This document shows positions 62,961-64,000 of a stretch of 64,000 bases of DNA, one piece after another. Within the stretch, counting starts at the first letter, position 1, and every line of letters starts with the position of its first letter. The DNA comes from Chimaeribacter californicus (GTDB lineage Bacteria > Pseudomonadota > Gammaproteobacteria > Enterobacterales > Enterobacteriaceae): assembly GCF_002858675.1 (NCBI RefSeq), contig NZ_PJZF01000009.1:62001-126000 (forward strand), in the 5' to 3' direction. Below the pieces are notes generated by a model. It did no database searches, had not been told where the DNA came from, and was given only the letters and a program-made list of their open reading frames with translations. Made by a program: the position numbers and the translations under genes.

Positions 62961-64000
62961 ATGCTAAACAGTATATTACTGATTCTTTTATTAATCGCCG
63001 TGAGCGCCTTTTTCTCCCTGTCGGAGATTTCGCTGGCTGCCTCACGAAAAATCAAACTTAAACTTCTGGCAGATGACGGCAGTATCAACGCCCTGCGGGT
63101 GCTCAAACTCCAGGAAACACCCGGCATGTTCTTTACCGTGGTGCAGATTGGCCTGAATGCCGTGGCTATTCTCGGGGGTATTGTCGGTGACGCGGCGTTC
63201 TCGCCAGTATTTGAAAGCTTCTTCATCCGTTTTATGTCGCCTGAGCTTGCCGAGCAAATCAGCTTCATCTGTTCCTTTGTGCTGGTTACCAGCCTGTTCA
63301 TCCTGTTTGCAGACTTAACCCCGAAGCGCATCGGTATGATTGCACCAGAGACGGTTGCCGTCCGGATCATCAACCCGATGCGTTTCTGCTTAGCGGTATT
63401 CCGCCCGTTGGTCTGGCTGTTTAACGGGCTGGCGAACTCTATTTTCCGTCTGTTTAAACTGCCGATGGTACGCAATGATGACATCACCTCAGATGACATC
63501 TATGCCGTGGTGGAAGCGGGCGCGCTGGCCGGGGTACTGCGCAAGCAGGAGCATGAGCTGATTGAAAACGTGTTCGAGCTGGAATCGCGCACGGTGCCCT
63601 CTTCCATGACCTCGCGGGAAAGTGTGATCTTTTTCGACCTGCGGGAGAGTGAAGAGAGTATTAAGCAGAAGATCGCGACCCATCCGCACTCCAAGTTTCT
63701 GGTATGCGATGGTCATATCGATCAGGTCGTGGGGTATGTGGACTCCAAGGATCTGCTGAACCGGGTGCTGGGCAACCAGAGCCTGATGCTGAGCAGCGGC
63801 GTTCAGATCCGCTCTGCGCTGATTGTGCCGGATACCCTGACGCTTTCCGAAGCGCTGGAGAGTTTTAAGACCGCCGGTGAAGATTTCGCGGTGATCCTGA
63901 ACGAGTATGCGCTGGTGGTCGGCATTATTACCCTGAACGACGTGATGACCACGCTGATGGGCGATCTAGTTGGGCAAGGCATGGAAGAGCAGATTGTGGC
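62961..64000 (+). CDS. ytfL: CNNM/CorC-type membrane protein YtfL (3' end off window)
   Basis: Inner-membrane protein of the UPF0053/CNNM family with an N-terminal DUF21 domain (four hydrophobic segments about 1-170). It is followed by paired CBS domains (about 195-330), for example YVDSKDLLNRVLG and ILNEYALVVGIITLNDVM. E. coli YtfL (PaeA) is linked to cadaverine and putrescine export or tolerance. 346 codons are seen; the C-terminal CorC-HlyC domain lies outside. The ATG at 62961 gives the family start MLNSILLILLLIAVSAFFSLSEISL. Confidence 0.93.
   Translation, partial: MLNSILLILLLIAVSAFFSLSEISLAASRKIKLKLLADDGSINALRVLKLQETPGMFFTVVQIGLNAVAILGGIVGDAAFSPVFESFFIRFMSPELAEQISFICSFVLVTSLFILFADLTPKRIGMIAPETVAVRIINPMRFCLAVFRPLVWLFNGLANSIFRLFKLPMVRNDDITSDDIYAVVEAGALAGVLRKQEHELIENVFELESRTVPSSMTSRESVIFFDLRESEESIKQKIATHPHSKFLVCDGHIDQVVGYVDSKDLLNRVLGNQSLMLSSGVQIRSALIVPDTLTLSEALESFKTAGEDFAVILNEYALVVGIITLNDVMTTLMGDLVGQGMEEQIV

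Overview
The window is enterobacterial chromosome (Enterobacterales). Nearly every housekeeping protein is close to its E. coli counterpart and many E. coli gene blocks are kept (yhbO-P-Q-S-T-U-V-W, deaD-nlpI-pnp-rpsO-truB-rbfA-infB-nusA-rimP-metY, leuU-secG-glmM-folP-ftsH-rlmE, obgE-yhbE-rpmA-rplU, mdh-argR-yhcN, mpl-fbp-ppa, ytfP-tamB-tamA-msrA-ytfL). The presence of basRS directly behind dacB, and the joins between blocks that are far apart in E. coli K-12, point away from Escherichia/Salmonella and towards a lineage such as Erwiniaceae, Yersiniaceae or Pectobacteriaceae. I cannot name the genus.

Region 1 (1-14856, all minus strand) is the accessory part. Six tightly spaced genes read as one transcription unit: major fimbrial subunit, PapD-type chaperone, FimD-type usher and two-domain tip adhesin, followed after less than 50 bp by the outer-membrane transporter (TpsB) and the giant secreted exoprotein (TpsA, over 2680 residues, cut by the window edge) of a two-partner secretion system. 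A pilus-assembly machine and a filamentous-haemagglutinin exporter thus seem to be co-expressed. The TpsA C-terminal part carries proline-rich tandem repeats and a duplicated module of about 71 residues. Upstream lies an AT-rich 720-bp control region without genes, full of dyads.

Region 2 (15579-23412) holds stress and respiration genes: yhbO (DJ-1/PfpI), yhbP, yhbQ, yhbS, the O2-independent ubiquinone hydroxylation genes ubiT and ubiUV, yhbW, and the cold-shock helicase deaD. Region 3 (23596-40507) is the RNA-decay, translation-initiation and transcription-elongation supercluster: nlpI, pnp, rpsO, truB, rbfA, infB, nusA, rimP, tRNA-fMet and tRNA-Leu(GAG), secG, glmM, folP, ftsH, rlmE, yhbY and greA. 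Several known leader structures are recognisable here: the pnp RNase III stem, tandem attenuators after metY and the greA leader terminator. Consensus-like promoters with 17-bp spacers precede rpsO, rplU, metY and secG.

Region 4 (40767-49220) contains dacB with basRS, obgE, yhbE, the L27/L21 operon, ispB, a Mu-type HTH gene and the Ner-like sfsB. Region 5 (49243-64000) has mdh, argR with an ARG-box operator, two tandem YhcN-like periplasmic proteins and an orphan small exported protein. It continues with mpl, fbp, ppa, ytfP, the tamBA translocation and assembly module, msrA and the start of ytfL. Compared with E. coli K-12, the order sfsB|mdh and yhcN|mpl marks two rearrangement joints.

The best candidate for something undescribed is the fimbria plus two-partner-secretion gene set with its repeat-bearing TpsA.
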